This document shows, in pieces, positions 26,384 through 35,236 of a stretch of 64,000 nucleotides of DNA. Within the stretch, counting starts at the first letter, position 1. Each line of letters opens with the position of its first letter. The DNA lies in assembly GCA_964596345.1 (NCBI GenBank), contig CAZQSZ010000006.1:124001-188000 (forward strand). Reading direction: 5' to 3'. The notes under the pieces are model-generated. The model saw only the letters and a program-made list of their open reading frames with translations, had not been told where the DNA came from and searched no databases. This DNA comes from CADEDV01 sp964596345 (GTDB lineage Bacteria > Bacteroidota > Bacteroidia > Chitinophagales > Chitinophagaceae). Both the position numbers and the translations under genes were made by a program.

Positions 26384-26722
26384 ATGTTCCAGATCTATTT
26401 ATTACAGCAAAAAGCTGCGCAGGGTGGTTTCGGCGGATTCCAATTCGTTTTTCTCGGTTTAATGATCCTTGTCTTCTGGTTATTCTTTATCCGCCCACAG
26501 GCGAAAAGAGCCAAGAACCAGAAAAAATTCATTGAAGAATTAGGTAAAGGTGAAAAGATCGTTACCATTGCCGGTATCCACGGCACCATCAATAAAGTAA
26601 ATGAAGATGGCACCCTGAGCATCGAAGTGAGCCCCGGCAGCTATATCAAAATTGAAAAATCGGCCATCAGTATGGATTGGACAGCCGCCCTGAACAAGCC
26701 CGCTGCAGCCGACAAGAAATAA
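26384..26722 (+). CDS. yajC: Preprotein translocase accessory subunit YajC
   Basis: Small inner-membrane protein of 112 residues with one transmembrane helix (~20-38, FVFLGLMILVFWLFFIRPQ) followed by the signature RPQAKRAKNQKKF and the YajC core GEKIVTIAGIHGTINKVNEDGTLSIEV. YajC associates with SecDF in the holo-translocon. Here secDF is 4.3 kb downstream on the same strand, not in the same operon. A strong terminator follows. Confidence 0.95.
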   Translation: MFQIYLLQQKAAQGGFGGFQFVFLGLMILVFWLFFIRPQAKRAKNQKKFIEELGKGEKIVTIAGIHGTINKVNEDGTLSIEVSPGSYIKIEKSAISMDWTAALNKPAAADKK

Positions 26723-26750
26723 ACCGTTATTTAACGGAACAAGATTCGTT

Positions 26751-26781
26751 AAAAGCGTCTGACCGGTATCAGACGCTTTTT
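26751..26781 (+). terminator. Terminator after yajC
   Basis: Stem AAAAGCGTCTGA/TCAGACGCTTTT with a T run. Confidence 0.85.
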
Positions 26782-26831
26782 CTATTTTAGCAGCAGCATT
26801 TATTTAGTCAGCTAAATCAATAATCATAACA

Positions 26832-27413
26832 GTGATACGGGTTGGACTCACAGGCGGCATTGGCAGCGGTAAAAGCACCGTGGCCCGGGTATTTGAAGTA
26901 CTCGGTATTCCTGTTTATTATGCCGATGAAGCCACCCGGCAACTGATGAATACCGATGAAGCGCTGAGAAAAGAGATCATCAGCAACTTCGGCGAAGAAA
27001 GCTATAGCAACGGCCAGCTGAACCGTCCTTATATCGCCTCCATCGTGTTTAATGATAAAGAAAAACTGGAACTGCTGAATGCACTCACCCATCCTGCTAC
27101 CATCCGCCATGCCAATGCTTGGATGCAGCAGCAAACCGCTCCGTATGTCATCAAGGAAGCGGCACTGATCTTTGAAAGCGGCTCCGCAGAGAACCTGGAT
27201 TATGTGATTGGGGTGTCTGCACCCAAAACGATCCGCATCAGACGGGTGATGGAAAGAGATCATATCAGTTCCGAAGAAGTACAAAAAAGAATGAGCCGCC
27301 AGCTCAGCGAGGAAATGAAAATGAAACTCTGCGATTTTGTGCTTATCAATAATGAATTGGATTTGTTAACACCGCAGGTGCTGGCTTTGCATGAACAGTT
27401 GCTGAAAAAATAA
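26832..27413 (+). CDS. coaE: Dephospho-CoA kinase
   Basis: P-loop kinase of 193 residues that phosphorylates dephospho-CoA in the last step of coenzyme A synthesis. The start is GTG at 26832 (IRVGLTGGIGSGKSTVARVFE); no ATG precedes the P-loop. Other marks are YYADEATRQLM, the ALTHPAT segment and KEAALIFESG, then RIRRVMERDHISSEEVQKRMSRQ as the lid region. Length is normal for the family. It probably shares a message with the downstream thioredoxin-like gene. Confidence 0.93.
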   Translation: MIRVGLTGGIGSGKSTVARVFEVLGIPVYYADEATRQLMNTDEALRKEIISNFGEESYSNGQLNRPYIASIVFNDKEKLELLNALTHPATIRHANAWMQQQTAPYVIKEAALIFESGSAENLDYVIGVSAPKTIRIRRVMERDHISSEEVQKRMSRQLSEEMKMKLCDFVLINNELDLLTPQVLALHEQLLKK

Positions 27414-27467
27414 CGGTATTTTATTGTTCTGTACACGTTGTATTTTCAGGCAGTCAAACTCTATTGT

Positions 27468-28214
27468 ATGAAGAGAATAATCCTTGCTTGCTTACTCACT
27501 TTCTCCCTGTTGCAATTATCTGCACAACACACAACCAATGCCCCGGCAAGGCTCACGGAAAACTCCATTGTAAAAGATACCACCGGCACGGAATACCCGT
27601 ATACGATCTGGCAGCAATTAATGACCACTGGTCGGTATATGATCAAACCGGAAAAACCGGCAGATCCCAACACGGCCTTTTTTATTATCCGTCTCTCCGA
27701 TGAAGATTATGCCAAACGAATTAATTCCCTGCCCAAACCACCGGAAAGCAAATATTTCAAGACCGGCAGCAAATTCTCTTCCTTTAAAACAACGGATATC
27801 GACGGCAATAAGATCAATACAAAAAACCTGGCAGGTAAAATTATTGTAGTCAATTTCTGGTTCATCAACTGTCCGCCCTGTGTACGGGAAATACCGGAGC
27901 TGAATAAGCTCTCCCTGTCTTATAAAGAAGACAGTGCTGTTGTTTTTATTGCCGTGGCACTGGATCCCGCAGCAGACATCCGTGCATTCCTGAAAACACA
28001 TCCCTTTGGTTACCGCATCGTGGACAATGGCCGGTATATCAGCAACCAGTACAGTATCAACTCCTATCCCACCAACGTGGTGGTATCACCGGAAGGAAAA
28101 GTATATTTCCACTCCTCCGGCTTCGGCATGAGCACAGTTCACTGGATCAGCAAATCAATAGAAGAATTAAAACAACAGCTCCCAAAGAAAGAGGAAGCTG
28201 TTGCTGCACAATAG
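27468..28214 (+). CDS. TlpA/ResA-like periplasmic thioredoxin
   Basis: Exported thioredoxin-fold protein of 248 residues. The ATG at 27468 yields a signal peptide (MKRIILACLLTFSLLQLSAQ); the upstream start lacks one. The redoxin domain (~115-240) shows VVNFWFINCPPCVREIPELN with the CPPC active site, then VFIAVALDP and the cis-Pro loop in NSYPTNVVVSPEGKV. TlpA-like proteins reduce periplasmic disulfides, for example in cytochrome c maturation; the partner here is not known. The stop lies only 2 bases from that of the convergent aminotransferase. Confidence 0.88.
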   Translation: MKRIILACLLTFSLLQLSAQHTTNAPARLTENSIVKDTTGTEYPYTIWQQLMTTGRYMIKPEKPADPNTAFFIIRLSDEDYAKRINSLPKPPESKYFKTGSKFSSFKTTDIDGNKINTKNLAGKIIVVNFWFINCPPCVREIPELNKLSLSYKEDSAVVFIAVALDPAADIRAFLKTHPFGYRIVDNGRYISNQYSINSYPTNVVVSPEGKVYFHSSGFGMSTVHWISKSIEELKQQLPKKEEAVAAQ

Positions 28215-28216
28215 AA

Positions 28217-29407
28217 TTATTTCAGTTTGGCTAAAGCTGCCTTGATACGCTTCCAGCCTTCTTCAATTTTTTCCATGCTGTTGGCAAAGGAAAAACGGAC
28301 ACAGGCCGGTTCACCAAAGGCTTCGCCCATCACAGAAGATACATGGGCTGTATTTAATAAGTACATACAAAAATCACCCGAGTTAGTGATCGTAGTGGTG
28401 CCATCGGATTTGCCGTAGTAAGCACTCACGTCCGGGAAAATATAAAAGGCACCCTCGGGCTCACCACATTTGATACCCGGGATTTCATTAACCAATTCCA
28501 TCACTCTTTTTCTTCTGCGGGTAAATTCTTCCACCATGTCCATCGAAGGACGCAGGTCCGTGGTCAATGCCACCACCGCTGCTTTCTGTGTGATGGAGCT
28601 GGTGCCGCTGGTAAATTGTCCCTGTAATTTTTCACAGGCTTTGGCGATATCCACATTGGCTGCAATATAACCGAGCCTCCAGCCGGTCATCGCAAAACCT
28701 TTGCTCAACCCGTTCACGATGATCACCCGGTCTTTAATGTCGCTGAACTGCGCAATGCTTTCGTGTTTGCCCACAAAATTGATATACTCATAGATCTCAT
28801 CCGAGATAATATACACCTGGGGATGTTTGGCAAATACTGCTGCCAGTGCCGCTAACTCTTCTTTACTATACACCGCTCCGCTGGGATTACAGGGTGAGGA
28901 GAACAGGAATACTTTTGTCTTCGGGGTGATCGCTGCTTCTAATTGTGCCGCTGTGATCTTGAAACCACTTTCCGGTGTGGTATGTATCTCGACCACTTTT
29001 CCTCTTGCAATTTTCACCAGCTCGCTATACGTAACCCAATATGGTGTCGGGATGATCACTTCCTGGTCTTCGTCCACCAGGGCCAGTATGGTATTGGCTA
29101 AACTTTGCTTGGCGCCTGTTGACGTAACAATATTCTCCGGTTTATACTCCAGGTTATTATCTCTTTTAAATTTGGTGCAAACGGCTTCCCGCAGATCAGG
29201 ATAACCGGCTACCGGTGTGTAGTGACTGAAATTATCATGGATCGCTTTCACCGCAGCATCCTTGATATGTTGCGGCGTATCAAAATCGGGTTCTCCCAAA
29301 CTAAGATCGATCACATCAATTCCTTTGGCCCGCAGTTCACGGCCCAGCTTTGCCATTTTTAAAGTTTCCGGTTCACTGAAACGCTGCAATAAAGAAGATA
29401 ATTCCAT
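28217..29407 (-). CDS. aspC: Aspartate aminotransferase (class I, subgroup Ib)
   Basis: PLP-dependent aminotransferase of 396 residues that converts aspartate and 2-oxoglutarate to oxaloacetate and glutamate. Motifs: LSLGEPDFDTP, YTPVAGYPDLREAV, STGAKQSLANT, SSPCNPSGAVYS, ISDEIYEYI and the Schiff-base lysine in NGLSKGFAMTGWRLGY; the substrate arginine is in CVRFSFA. It fits the bacterial AATase Ib class (also active on prephenate in some species). Single gene, convergent with the thioredoxin gene. Confidence 0.92.
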   Translation of the reverse strand: MELSSLLQRFSEPETLKMAKLGRELRAKGIDVIDLSLGEPDFDTPQHIKDAAVKAIHDNFSHYTPVAGYPDLREAVCTKFKRDNNLEYKPENIVTSTGAKQSLANTILALVDEDQEVIIPTPYWVTYSELVKIARGKVVEIHTTPESGFKITAAQLEAAITPKTKVFLFSSPCNPSGAVYSKEELAALAAVFAKHPQVYIISDEIYEYINFVGKHESIAQFSDIKDRVIIVNGLSKGFAMTGWRLGYIAANVDIAKACEKLQGQFTSGTSSITQKAAVVALTTDLRPSMDMVEEFTRRRKRVMELVNEIPGIKCGEPEGAFYIFPDVSAYYGKSDGTTTITNSGDFCMYLLNTAHVSSVMGEAFGEPACVRFSFANSMEKIEEGWKRIKAALAKLK

Positions 29408-29637
29408 GTTTGTTGTTTAATGAATCAAAAGATAAAGAGGTTGGCAAGGCGTTGCAAATGTAGGAATTTGAAAAAAAGAAGCCACAGGAAATACAATGAA
29501 AAAAGAGGTGCTGATGAAAGTCATGACTAACATCCGTTCTGCTCACGGCATAGTTTTCAGCAAGAAAAGATCAATTTACTATTCCTGTTAAAACACATTG
29601 TGAAATTGTACTTTCACACAATTAAAATGATTATTCA

Positions 29638-30834
29638 ATGAATCGCTGGCTGGTAACAATAATGGCCGGAAGCATCCTTGCCGGGCTGAGCTGGTTTGCC
29701 TATCCTGTTTTTTTTGCCCCCAAAAACCAAACTCTTTTTTCGGCCACTTACCGTATCCGTGTAACTGAGGATACCAGCAGGACAAGTCTTGTATCCGGCA
29801 ACCCCGTTGCTGCAACTGTTCAGCTAATAGCCAACCGGCTGACAGCAGCTATGTATAAACATACTATTTCAGCAGTAGCAAATACAGAAGAAGGTGGAAC
29901 CTTGTTTGATGTCAGGATCAGCAACCTGGACGACAGCAGCCGTATAAAAGAATGGCTGACCAACCGGGGGCTTCTTCAATTCCGGGAAATGTATACAGCA
30001 CAGGAAATATTACCGGCACTACATCATGCCGACTCCATTTTGCAAGCTGAAACCGCTGGTTCGGAAGAAATAAATCCTGATACAATAAATACAGCTGATA
30101 CGGTTGCAGCACTATCACCGGAAGTAAAAGCATTGCTGGACAGTATGGAAATTTCCAAACAAAAAGAGGTGTTACTCAGTAAAGGCCTTGCATCCTTGTT
30201 ACAAACAACCGGATATGGTGCCGAAGCAGGAATAATAAAGACCAGTGACACGGCCAGGCTCGGAGAATTGTTCAGAAGAAAAGAACTGATCAACATCCTT
30301 CCTTCCGATGCGCAGTATTGTTTCGGGAAAACGTTTTATGTTGCGAACAACAGCAACGAAACAGGAGACGAACAACTTGGGTTTTATTTTATCCGTACAA
30401 GAGGCCGTGAACAAGCTTTAGTTGAAAATGACGACATTCAGTTGGCCACGCAGGACTATGACGAAAGAGGTTATCCCTGCATCACTATCGAATTCACGGA
30501 TGCAGGACAATTTGATTGGGAAAGCCTGACAGGAAATAATGTAAAAAGACCTATTGGAGTAATTGCAGACAACCACCTGCTCTCTGCCCCTGTTGTTGAA
30601 TCGGCACTCACCGGAAAGATTTCCCGCATCACCGGTACCTTCGCCTTACCCGAAGCTCAGAAACTGGCCATTCTCATCAGCGGTGCTGCCTTACCGGCCA
30701 ATGTAACAATTCTCAGCGCTGAAATCCGGAAAGAACAGGCTCCCCAAAGCAAAAAGCTACTCATCAGCCTGCTGGCATTCCTGATCGGGGCCGCCGCCAC
30801 TTTCTTCATCCTTAACAGCCTGAAATCCACCTGA
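29638..30834 (+). CDS. SecD periplasmic-head paralogue without the RND membrane domain
   Basis: Protein of 398 residues with an N-terminal membrane segment (~5-25) and a C-terminal one (~372-392). The part between follows the SecD periplasmic region of the neighbouring secDF: NRLTAAM for NRIDQFG, RGLLQFREMYTAQEI for ANLQFWETYRLDD, LPSDAQYCFGKTF for FPSDARFAFGIPV, and FTDAGQFDWESLTGNN..RPIGVIADNHLLSAPVVESALTGKISRITGTF for the P1 base and head, quoted as a pattern. The conserved D1/D4/D5 membrane motifs of SecD are missing. It sits 153 bases upstream of secDF. It may be a secDF-derived accessory subunit; function unknown. A near-palindrome (TTGTGAAA...TTTCACACAA) lies at about 29600-29626. Confidence 0.75.
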   Translation: MNRWLVTIMAGSILAGLSWFAYPVFFAPKNQTLFSATYRIRVTEDTSRTSLVSGNPVAATVQLIANRLTAAMYKHTISAVANTEEGGTLFDVRISNLDDSSRIKEWLTNRGLLQFREMYTAQEILPALHHADSILQAETAGSEEINPDTINTADTVAALSPEVKALLDSMEISKQKEVLLSKGLASLLQTTGYGAEAGIIKTSDTARLGELFRRKELINILPSDAQYCFGKTFYVANNSNETGDEQLGFYFIRTRGREQALVENDDIQLATQDYDERGYPCITIEFTDAGQFDWESLTGNNVKRPIGVIADNHLLSAPVVESALTGKISRITGTFALPEAQKLAILISGAALPANVTILSAEIRKEQAPQSKKLLISLLAFLIGAAATFFILNSLKST

Positions 30835-30898
30835 AAAAAGGGCCCCGGCCTCCTCAAAAAGCCCCTGAAATGCAGTTTCGGGTTCTGCCCGAAAACCC

Positions 30899-30906
30899 TA
30901 TCTTTG
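30899..30906 (+). promoter_or_regulatory. -7 element of the secDF promoter
   Basis: TATCTTTG, exact match to TANNTTTG, 81 bases before the secDF start. It separates secDF transcriptionally from the SecD-like gene. The leader contains an AGCCTT/AAGGCT stem. Confidence 0.5.
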
Positions 30907-30987
30907 CCGTCCTTAAATTTTAGGCGAAGCCTTTACCTGCTTAACGATGGCGGGATAAGGCTCAATAAAAGTAAATACCCATAACGT

Positions 30988-33900
30988 ATGCAATTCAAAG
31001 GTCTGGTCAGATTTTTTGCGATCCTGCTGATTATCTACTCTCTCTACCAACTGTCATTTACCTGGTTTGTAAGAAACCATGAAAAGAAAATGGAAGCCAA
31101 AGCTTTTGCGTTTGTAAAAGCCAATCATGCCGATGCAAAGAAATTTACAAGAGCAGATGATCTTCCGGATTCTTTAAAAACAGTGTATGATGAAGAACTG
31201 AAGCGTTTATTAGCCAGCACCAAAGATGAAACCCTGACCTATGGTATCACAGGCCCTGTGAGCTACCAGAAAGCCAAAGAAGAAGAACTGAACCTGGGTC
31301 TGGACCTGCAGGGTGGTATGAACGTAACCATGGAAGTGGAAATGACCGGACTGCTGAGAACATTAGCCAGCAACTCCAAAGACCCTTCTTTCCTCGCAGC
31401 CTTAAGCAATGCAGAAAAACAAAAAAAGAACAGTGATGCAGATTTTGTATCCCTGTTTGCTACAGAGTATAAAAAACTGGCCGGCGAAGGAAAAATGGCC
31501 GCCCTGTTTTTTGCCGCCAACGCAAAAGATATCAAGATCGGCGACAGTGATGATAAAGTAGCATCCGTACTGCGTAAAAACGCAAAAGATGCTTTCGATA
31601 ATACATTCCGGGTATTGAATAACCGTATCGACCAGTTTGGAGTGGCGCAGCCTTCCATCAGCCCCAACCCCGACCGTGGTACTATTACTGTTGAACTGCC
31701 CGGCATCAAAGACAAGGACAGGGTAAGAAAACTGTTGCAGTCAACCGCCAACCTTCAGTTCTGGGAAACTTACCGGCTCGATGATCTGCAACCCGCTATC
31801 GTGAAATCAATCACCGACTACAATAATTTTATCAAAGGAATTGAAACAGATAGCGTAGCCAAAACAACCACTGATTCTGTCCCGGCTGTTGCAAAAACTC
31901 CTGTTGATACGGCGAAAGATAAATTATCTGAACAGGTAGGAATTGATTCCCCTGCAACCGCAGAAACAGTAAAAACCGACGAAGGCAAACCCGGCCTGGA
32001 TAAACTGATCCAGTTTTCCCCGGCACAAGGTGGAATTGGCCTTGTCAATGCAGATAAGGATTCTGCCGAAGTACGTAAGATTTTAACCTCTCCGCTGATC
32101 AGTAAGAATTTCCCTTCGGATGCCCGTTTCGCTTTTGGTATCCCTGTTAAAGCAGATAAGAAAATGGTGCCATTATATGTTTTAAAAACATACAACCGGG
32201 AAAAAGCACCGATGGAAGGAGAAGCGATCAGTGATGCTTACCAGGATTATGATAACGCCAACCCGATCGTTTCACTGGAGATGAACAGCCAGGGTGCAGT
32301 TGATTGGGGTAACCTGACCGATAAAACCAAGAAAACAGCAACTTTTCCCGGTGTTCCCATTGCTATCGTACTGGATGGCATTGTTTATTCTGCACCTGTT
32401 GCGGAACAAAAACTGGGTGACCGTTCCCGGATCACCGGCGACTTCACCGTACTGGAAGCACAGGATCTGGCCAACATCCTGAAGTCTGGTAAATTATCGG
32501 CACCTGCCAAGATCTTACAAGACCAGGAAGTAGGACCCACACTGGGTAAAGAAGCCATCAATGGTGGTGCCATGGCATTCTTCATTTCGTTTATCGTGAT
32601 CTTCCTCCTGATGCTGGTCTATTATAATACCAGCGGATGGATCGCTAATATTGCCCTGATCTTAAACCTGCTCTTTACCGTTGGTGTACTCACGGGTCTT
32701 GGAGCTACTTTAACAGCACCCGGTATCGCCGGTTTGGTACTCACTATCGGTATGGCCGTGGATACGAACGTAATCATTTACGAACGTATCAAAGAAGAAC
32801 TCACAAAGGGCAAAGGATATATCCCGGCTATCAATGAAGGGTATAAACGTTCCTTACCGCCTGTACTGGATGGTCACATCACGATCCTGTTAACAGCGAT
32901 CATTCTTTATTACTTCGGATTAGGTCCGGTGAAGGGTTTTGCCACCACGCAGATACTCGGTATCCTGTTGTCACTGTTCTGCGGTATCCTCGTGAGCCGC
33001 TGGATCAGTGATATCTTTACCAATAAAAAACGCCACCTGCAATATTTCACCGGCATCAGCCGTAAAGTATTCCAGCATGCTAAATTCAAATTCATTGAGT
33101 ACAGGAAGATCGCCTATGGTATCTCCTTCGTGATACTGGCCCTGGGTATCGCTTCTTTCTTCAATGGTTTTGATTATGGTGTGGAGTTCGACGGAGGCCG
33201 CAGCTACACGGTCCGTTTTGACCAGAAAGTAGATGTGGAAAAAGTTCGTGATGAACTGAAAACCGCCTTCAAAGGTGAAAGCCCGGTGATCAAAACGATT
33301 GGTGATACAAGAACACTTGACATCACCACCGCTTACCTGATCGACGAAACTAACCAGACATCCGGCCAGAATGTTGACTCCGTGGTCATGACCACCTTAA
33401 TGACCGGCCTGAAGGATCACCTGCCTGCCGGTATGACTTATGACGAGTTTGCCAACAGCACCAAATACAAGATCGCTTCTAAAAAAGTATTACCTACCAT
33501 CTCGGATGACCTGAAGAGAGGAGCTGTGAAAGCGACCCTTTTTGCACTGCTCGCTATCTTCCTTTATATCTTCATCCGTTTCCGTGACTGGAGATACTCA
33601 CTCGGAACGATCGTTGCCTTGCTGCACGACGTATTGGTAACACTCATCGTCTTCTCCTTTGCCCGGGCCATCGTACCGTTCCCGCTGGAAATTGACCAGC
33701 ACTTTATCGCGGCGGTACTGACGGTGATCGGTTTCTCGATGAATGATACCGTGATCGTATTTGACCGGATCCGGGAAGACAGGAAACTGTATCCTTCCGC
33801 AGCATTGGGTGATACGATCAACAGGGCGATCAATGAAACCCTGAGCCGTACGATCATGACCTCGCTGACCGTATTCTTAACCATCCTGATCCTCTTCATC

Positions 33901-34065
33901 TTTGGTGGTGAAGTGACAAGAGGTTTCGCCTTTGCGATGCTGATCGGTGTGGTAACCGGTACCTACTCTTCTATCTTTGTGGCAGCACCGATCCTGGTGG
34001 ACTTAGGTACGCCGAAAGGAAAGAAAACAGCAGTAGCTGCAAAGCCTGCTGAAACAAAAGCATAA
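30988..34065 (+). CDS. secDF: Fused protein translocase subunit SecDF
   Basis: Inner-membrane RND-type protein of 1025 residues that uses proton flow to drive late steps of Sec export. SecD half: LNLGLDLQGGMNVTMEV (D1), the P1 domain with VLRNRIDQFGVAQPSI and LPGIKDKDRVRKLL, SLEMNSQGAVDWGNLT, D4 GLVLTIGMAVDTNVIIYERIKEEL and D5 near LTAIILYYFGLGPVKGFA. SecF half starts ~690: GFDYGVEFDGGRSYTV (F1), VTVIGFSMNDTVIVFDRIRE (F4) and TSLTVFLTILILFIFGGEV. A low-complexity T/D/P-rich insert (~285-340) within P1 is larger than usual. Its own promoter and a strong terminator flank it. Confidence 0.96.
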   Translation: MQFKGLVRFFAILLIIYSLYQLSFTWFVRNHEKKMEAKAFAFVKANHADAKKFTRADDLPDSLKTVYDEELKRLLASTKDETLTYGITGPVSYQKAKEEELNLGLDLQGGMNVTMEVEMTGLLRTLASNSKDPSFLAALSNAEKQKKNSDADFVSLFATEYKKLAGEGKMAALFFAANAKDIKIGDSDDKVASVLRKNAKDAFDNTFRVLNNRIDQFGVAQPSISPNPDRGTITVELPGIKDKDRVRKLLQSTANLQFWETYRLDDLQPAIVKSITDYNNFIKGIETDSVAKTTTDSVPAVAKTPVDTAKDKLSEQVGIDSPATAETVKTDEGKPGLDKLIQFSPAQGGIGLVNADKDSAEVRKILTSPLISKNFPSDARFAFGIPVKADKKMVPLYVLKTYNREKAPMEGEAISDAYQDYDNANPIVSLEMNSQGAVDWGNLTDKTKKTATFPGVPIAIVLDGIVYSAPVAEQKLGDRSRITGDFTVLEAQDLANILKSGKLSAPAKILQDQEVGPTLGKEAINGGAMAFFISFIVIFLLMLVYYNTSGWIANIALILNLLFTVGVLTGLGATLTAPGIAGLVLTIGMAVDTNVIIYERIKEELTKGKGYIPAINEGYKRSLPPVLDGHITILLTAIILYYFGLGPVKGFATTQILGILLSLFCGILVSRWISDIFTNKKRHLQYFTGISRKVFQHAKFKFIEYRKIAYGISFVILALGIASFFNGFDYGVEFDGGRSYTVRFDQKVDVEKVRDELKTAFKGESPVIKTIGDTRTLDITTAYLIDETNQTSGQNVDSVVMTTLMTGLKDHLPAGMTYDEFANSTKYKIASKKVLPTISDDLKRGAVKATLFALLAIFLYIFIRFRDWRYSLGTIVALLHDVLVTLIVFSFARAIVPFPLEIDQHFIAAVLTVIGFSMNDTVIVFDRIREDRKLYPSAALGDTINRAINETLSRTIMTSLTVFLTILILFIFGGEVTRGFAFAMLIGVVTGTYSSIFVAAPILVDLGTPKGKKTAVAAKPAETKA

Positions 34066-34082
34066 TAAAGCATCTTTATAGT

Positions 34083-34113
34083 AAAAGCCTGTTCATTTAG
34101 AACAGGCTTTTTT
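34083..34113 (+). terminator. Terminator of secDF
   Basis: Stem AAAAGCCTGTTC/GAACAGGCTTTT followed by T residues. Confidence 0.85.
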
Positions 34114-34139
34114 ATTTCCCGGCAGTGATCAAATAAAAA

Positions 34140-34160
34140 AAGCTTCCGGTAAGGAAGCTT
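34140..34160 (-). terminator. Terminator of the A-type Fe-S carrier gene
   Basis: Stem AAGCTTCC/GGAAGCTT followed on the minus strand by seven T, 25 bases after the stop at 34185. Confidence 0.8.
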
Positions 34161-34184
34161 ATGAGTTGTTAGCAATTTTAATTG

Positions 34185-34529
34185 TTACACGGCAAAACTG
34201 GTTCCGCACCCACAGGTGCTGCTGGCATTGGGGTTCTTGAAGGTGAAGCCACGGTTATTCAATCCATCCTGCCAGTCCACCAGCATACCATAGAGATAGA
34301 TCTGGTGAGCTTTGTCCATCACACAGGGGATTCCTTCCACTTCAAAAGTCATATCATTATCCGTTTGCTGATCGAAGCCGAGCACATAGGTCATGCCGGA
34401 GCAACCGCCGCCTTTCACTCCCACTCGTAATACCTGGGTGTTATCGAAATTGTCAGCACCCATCAGTTTCCTGATCTCCGCCACAGCGCCTGCTGTCAGT
34501 GTTACCGGGTTGGTCATTGTCATTTCCAT
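34185..34529 (-). CDS. A-type iron-sulfur cluster carrier (IscA/SufA/ErpA family)
   Basis: Protein of about 114 residues that carries Fe-S clusters or iron during assembly. The three ligand cysteines are present: VKGGGCSGMTYVLGF and the C-terminal STCGCGTSF. The VTLTAGAVAEIRKLM start is typical. The longest frame begins at 34619 but a -7 box (TATTTTTG) ends at 34534, so translation must start at 34529, 34523 or 34517; the last (MTNPVTLT) fits the family length best. Which A-type subgroup it belongs to is not resolvable. Single gene. Confidence 0.9.
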   Translation of the reverse strand: MEMTMTNPVTLTAGAVAEIRKLMGADNFDNTQVLRVGVKGGGCSGMTYVLGFDQQTDNDMTFEVEGIPCVMDKAHQIYLYGMLVDWQDGLNNRGFTFKNPNASSTCGCGTSFAV

Positions 34530-34533
34530 ACAG

Positions 34534-34541
34534 CAAAAATA
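34534..34541 (-). promoter_or_regulatory. -7 element of the A-type carrier gene
   Basis: TATTTTTG on the minus strand, exact consensus. Transcription would start within a few bases of the 34529 ATG, so the message has almost no leader. Confidence 0.5.
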
Positions 34542-34619
34542 ACCAATGATTCCAAGGAAAAGAAGCCCCCGGTTTCCGGGTTCAGGAATTTTAACAGCGG
34601 GGCTGCTGTCCCCCATCAC

Positions 34620-34649
34620 TTGCCACTCGCCTTTCCTTCCCTATTTTTG
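34620..34649 (+). promoter_or_regulatory. Consensus promoter of the 34672 gene
   Basis: TTG (34620-34622), exactly 19 bases, then TATTTTTG (34642-34649); both elements match. It lies 22 bases before the ATG at 34672. Confidence 0.7.
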
Positions 34650-34671
34650 CTGCAACACAAATACATTTCCT

Positions 34672-35184
34672 ATGGATCTGAACATGATCACTTTCCTGAC
34701 CGCCATCGTTGCCTTGCTGATCGCCCTCTACAGTTTCTACCTCGTGAATGAATTAAAGAAGAAAAGAGCATCGGCTGAACCCGCTGATGGTTTTACCAGC
34801 CGCCCTCTGCAATTACAAGCCTATGAACGGCTCGTGATGCTGGCAGAACGCATCGCTATTCCCAACCTGGTGAGCCGTGCCAACCAGCCCGGGCTGGATG
34901 CAAGACAAATGCAACGCCTGCTGATCGACAGTATCAAACAGGAATACGAATACAATACCACGCAGCAGATCTATGTGAGCCCCACGGCCTGGGAAGCCGT
35001 CAAGAACCTGAAAGACCAGAATATGCTGATCATAAACCAGGTGGGTGCCAGCTTACCCGCTGAAGCCAGTGGCCTGGATATGAACCGGCGGTTATTGGAA
35101 TTTATGATGGCTAGTAAAAAAGGAGCTTTGCATGAGATCGTGATGGAAGCGTTGAATTTTGAAGCGAAGAAGATGATGAGGTGA
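34672..35184 (+). CDS. Uncharacterised membrane-anchored protein (DUF7935-like)
   Basis: Protein of 170 residues. The start at 34672 is set by the promoter just upstream. Residues ~5-25 (ITFLTAIVALLIALYSFYLV) form one transmembrane helix, followed by a basic KKKRAS stop-transfer and a cytosolic helical domain with RPLQLQAYERLVMLAERI, YEYNTTQQIYVSP.AWEAVKNLKDQ and LEFMM. I recall this as a conserved Bacteroidota family of unknown function; no catalytic motif is visible. Confidence 0.75.
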   Translation: MDLNMITFLTAIVALLIALYSFYLVNELKKKRASAEPADGFTSRPLQLQAYERLVMLAERIAIPNLVSRANQPGLDARQMQRLLIDSIKQEYEYNTTQQIYVSPTAWEAVKNLKDQNMLIINQVGASLPAEASGLDMNRRLLEFMMASKKGALHEIVMEALNFEAKKMMR

Positions 35185-35192
35185 GGGAGATA

Positions 35193-35219
35193 GTCCATCG
35201 GCAATAGTCCATTGACCAT
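35193..35219. repeat. Left inverted microrepeat flanking the four-helix protein gene
   Basis: GTCCATCGG (35193-35201) and GTCCATTGACCAT (35207-35219). Both elements recur in inverted orientation at 35608-35637, on the other side of the gene. Confidence 0.75.
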
Positions 35220-35236
35220 CGCTTAAACAATTGATC

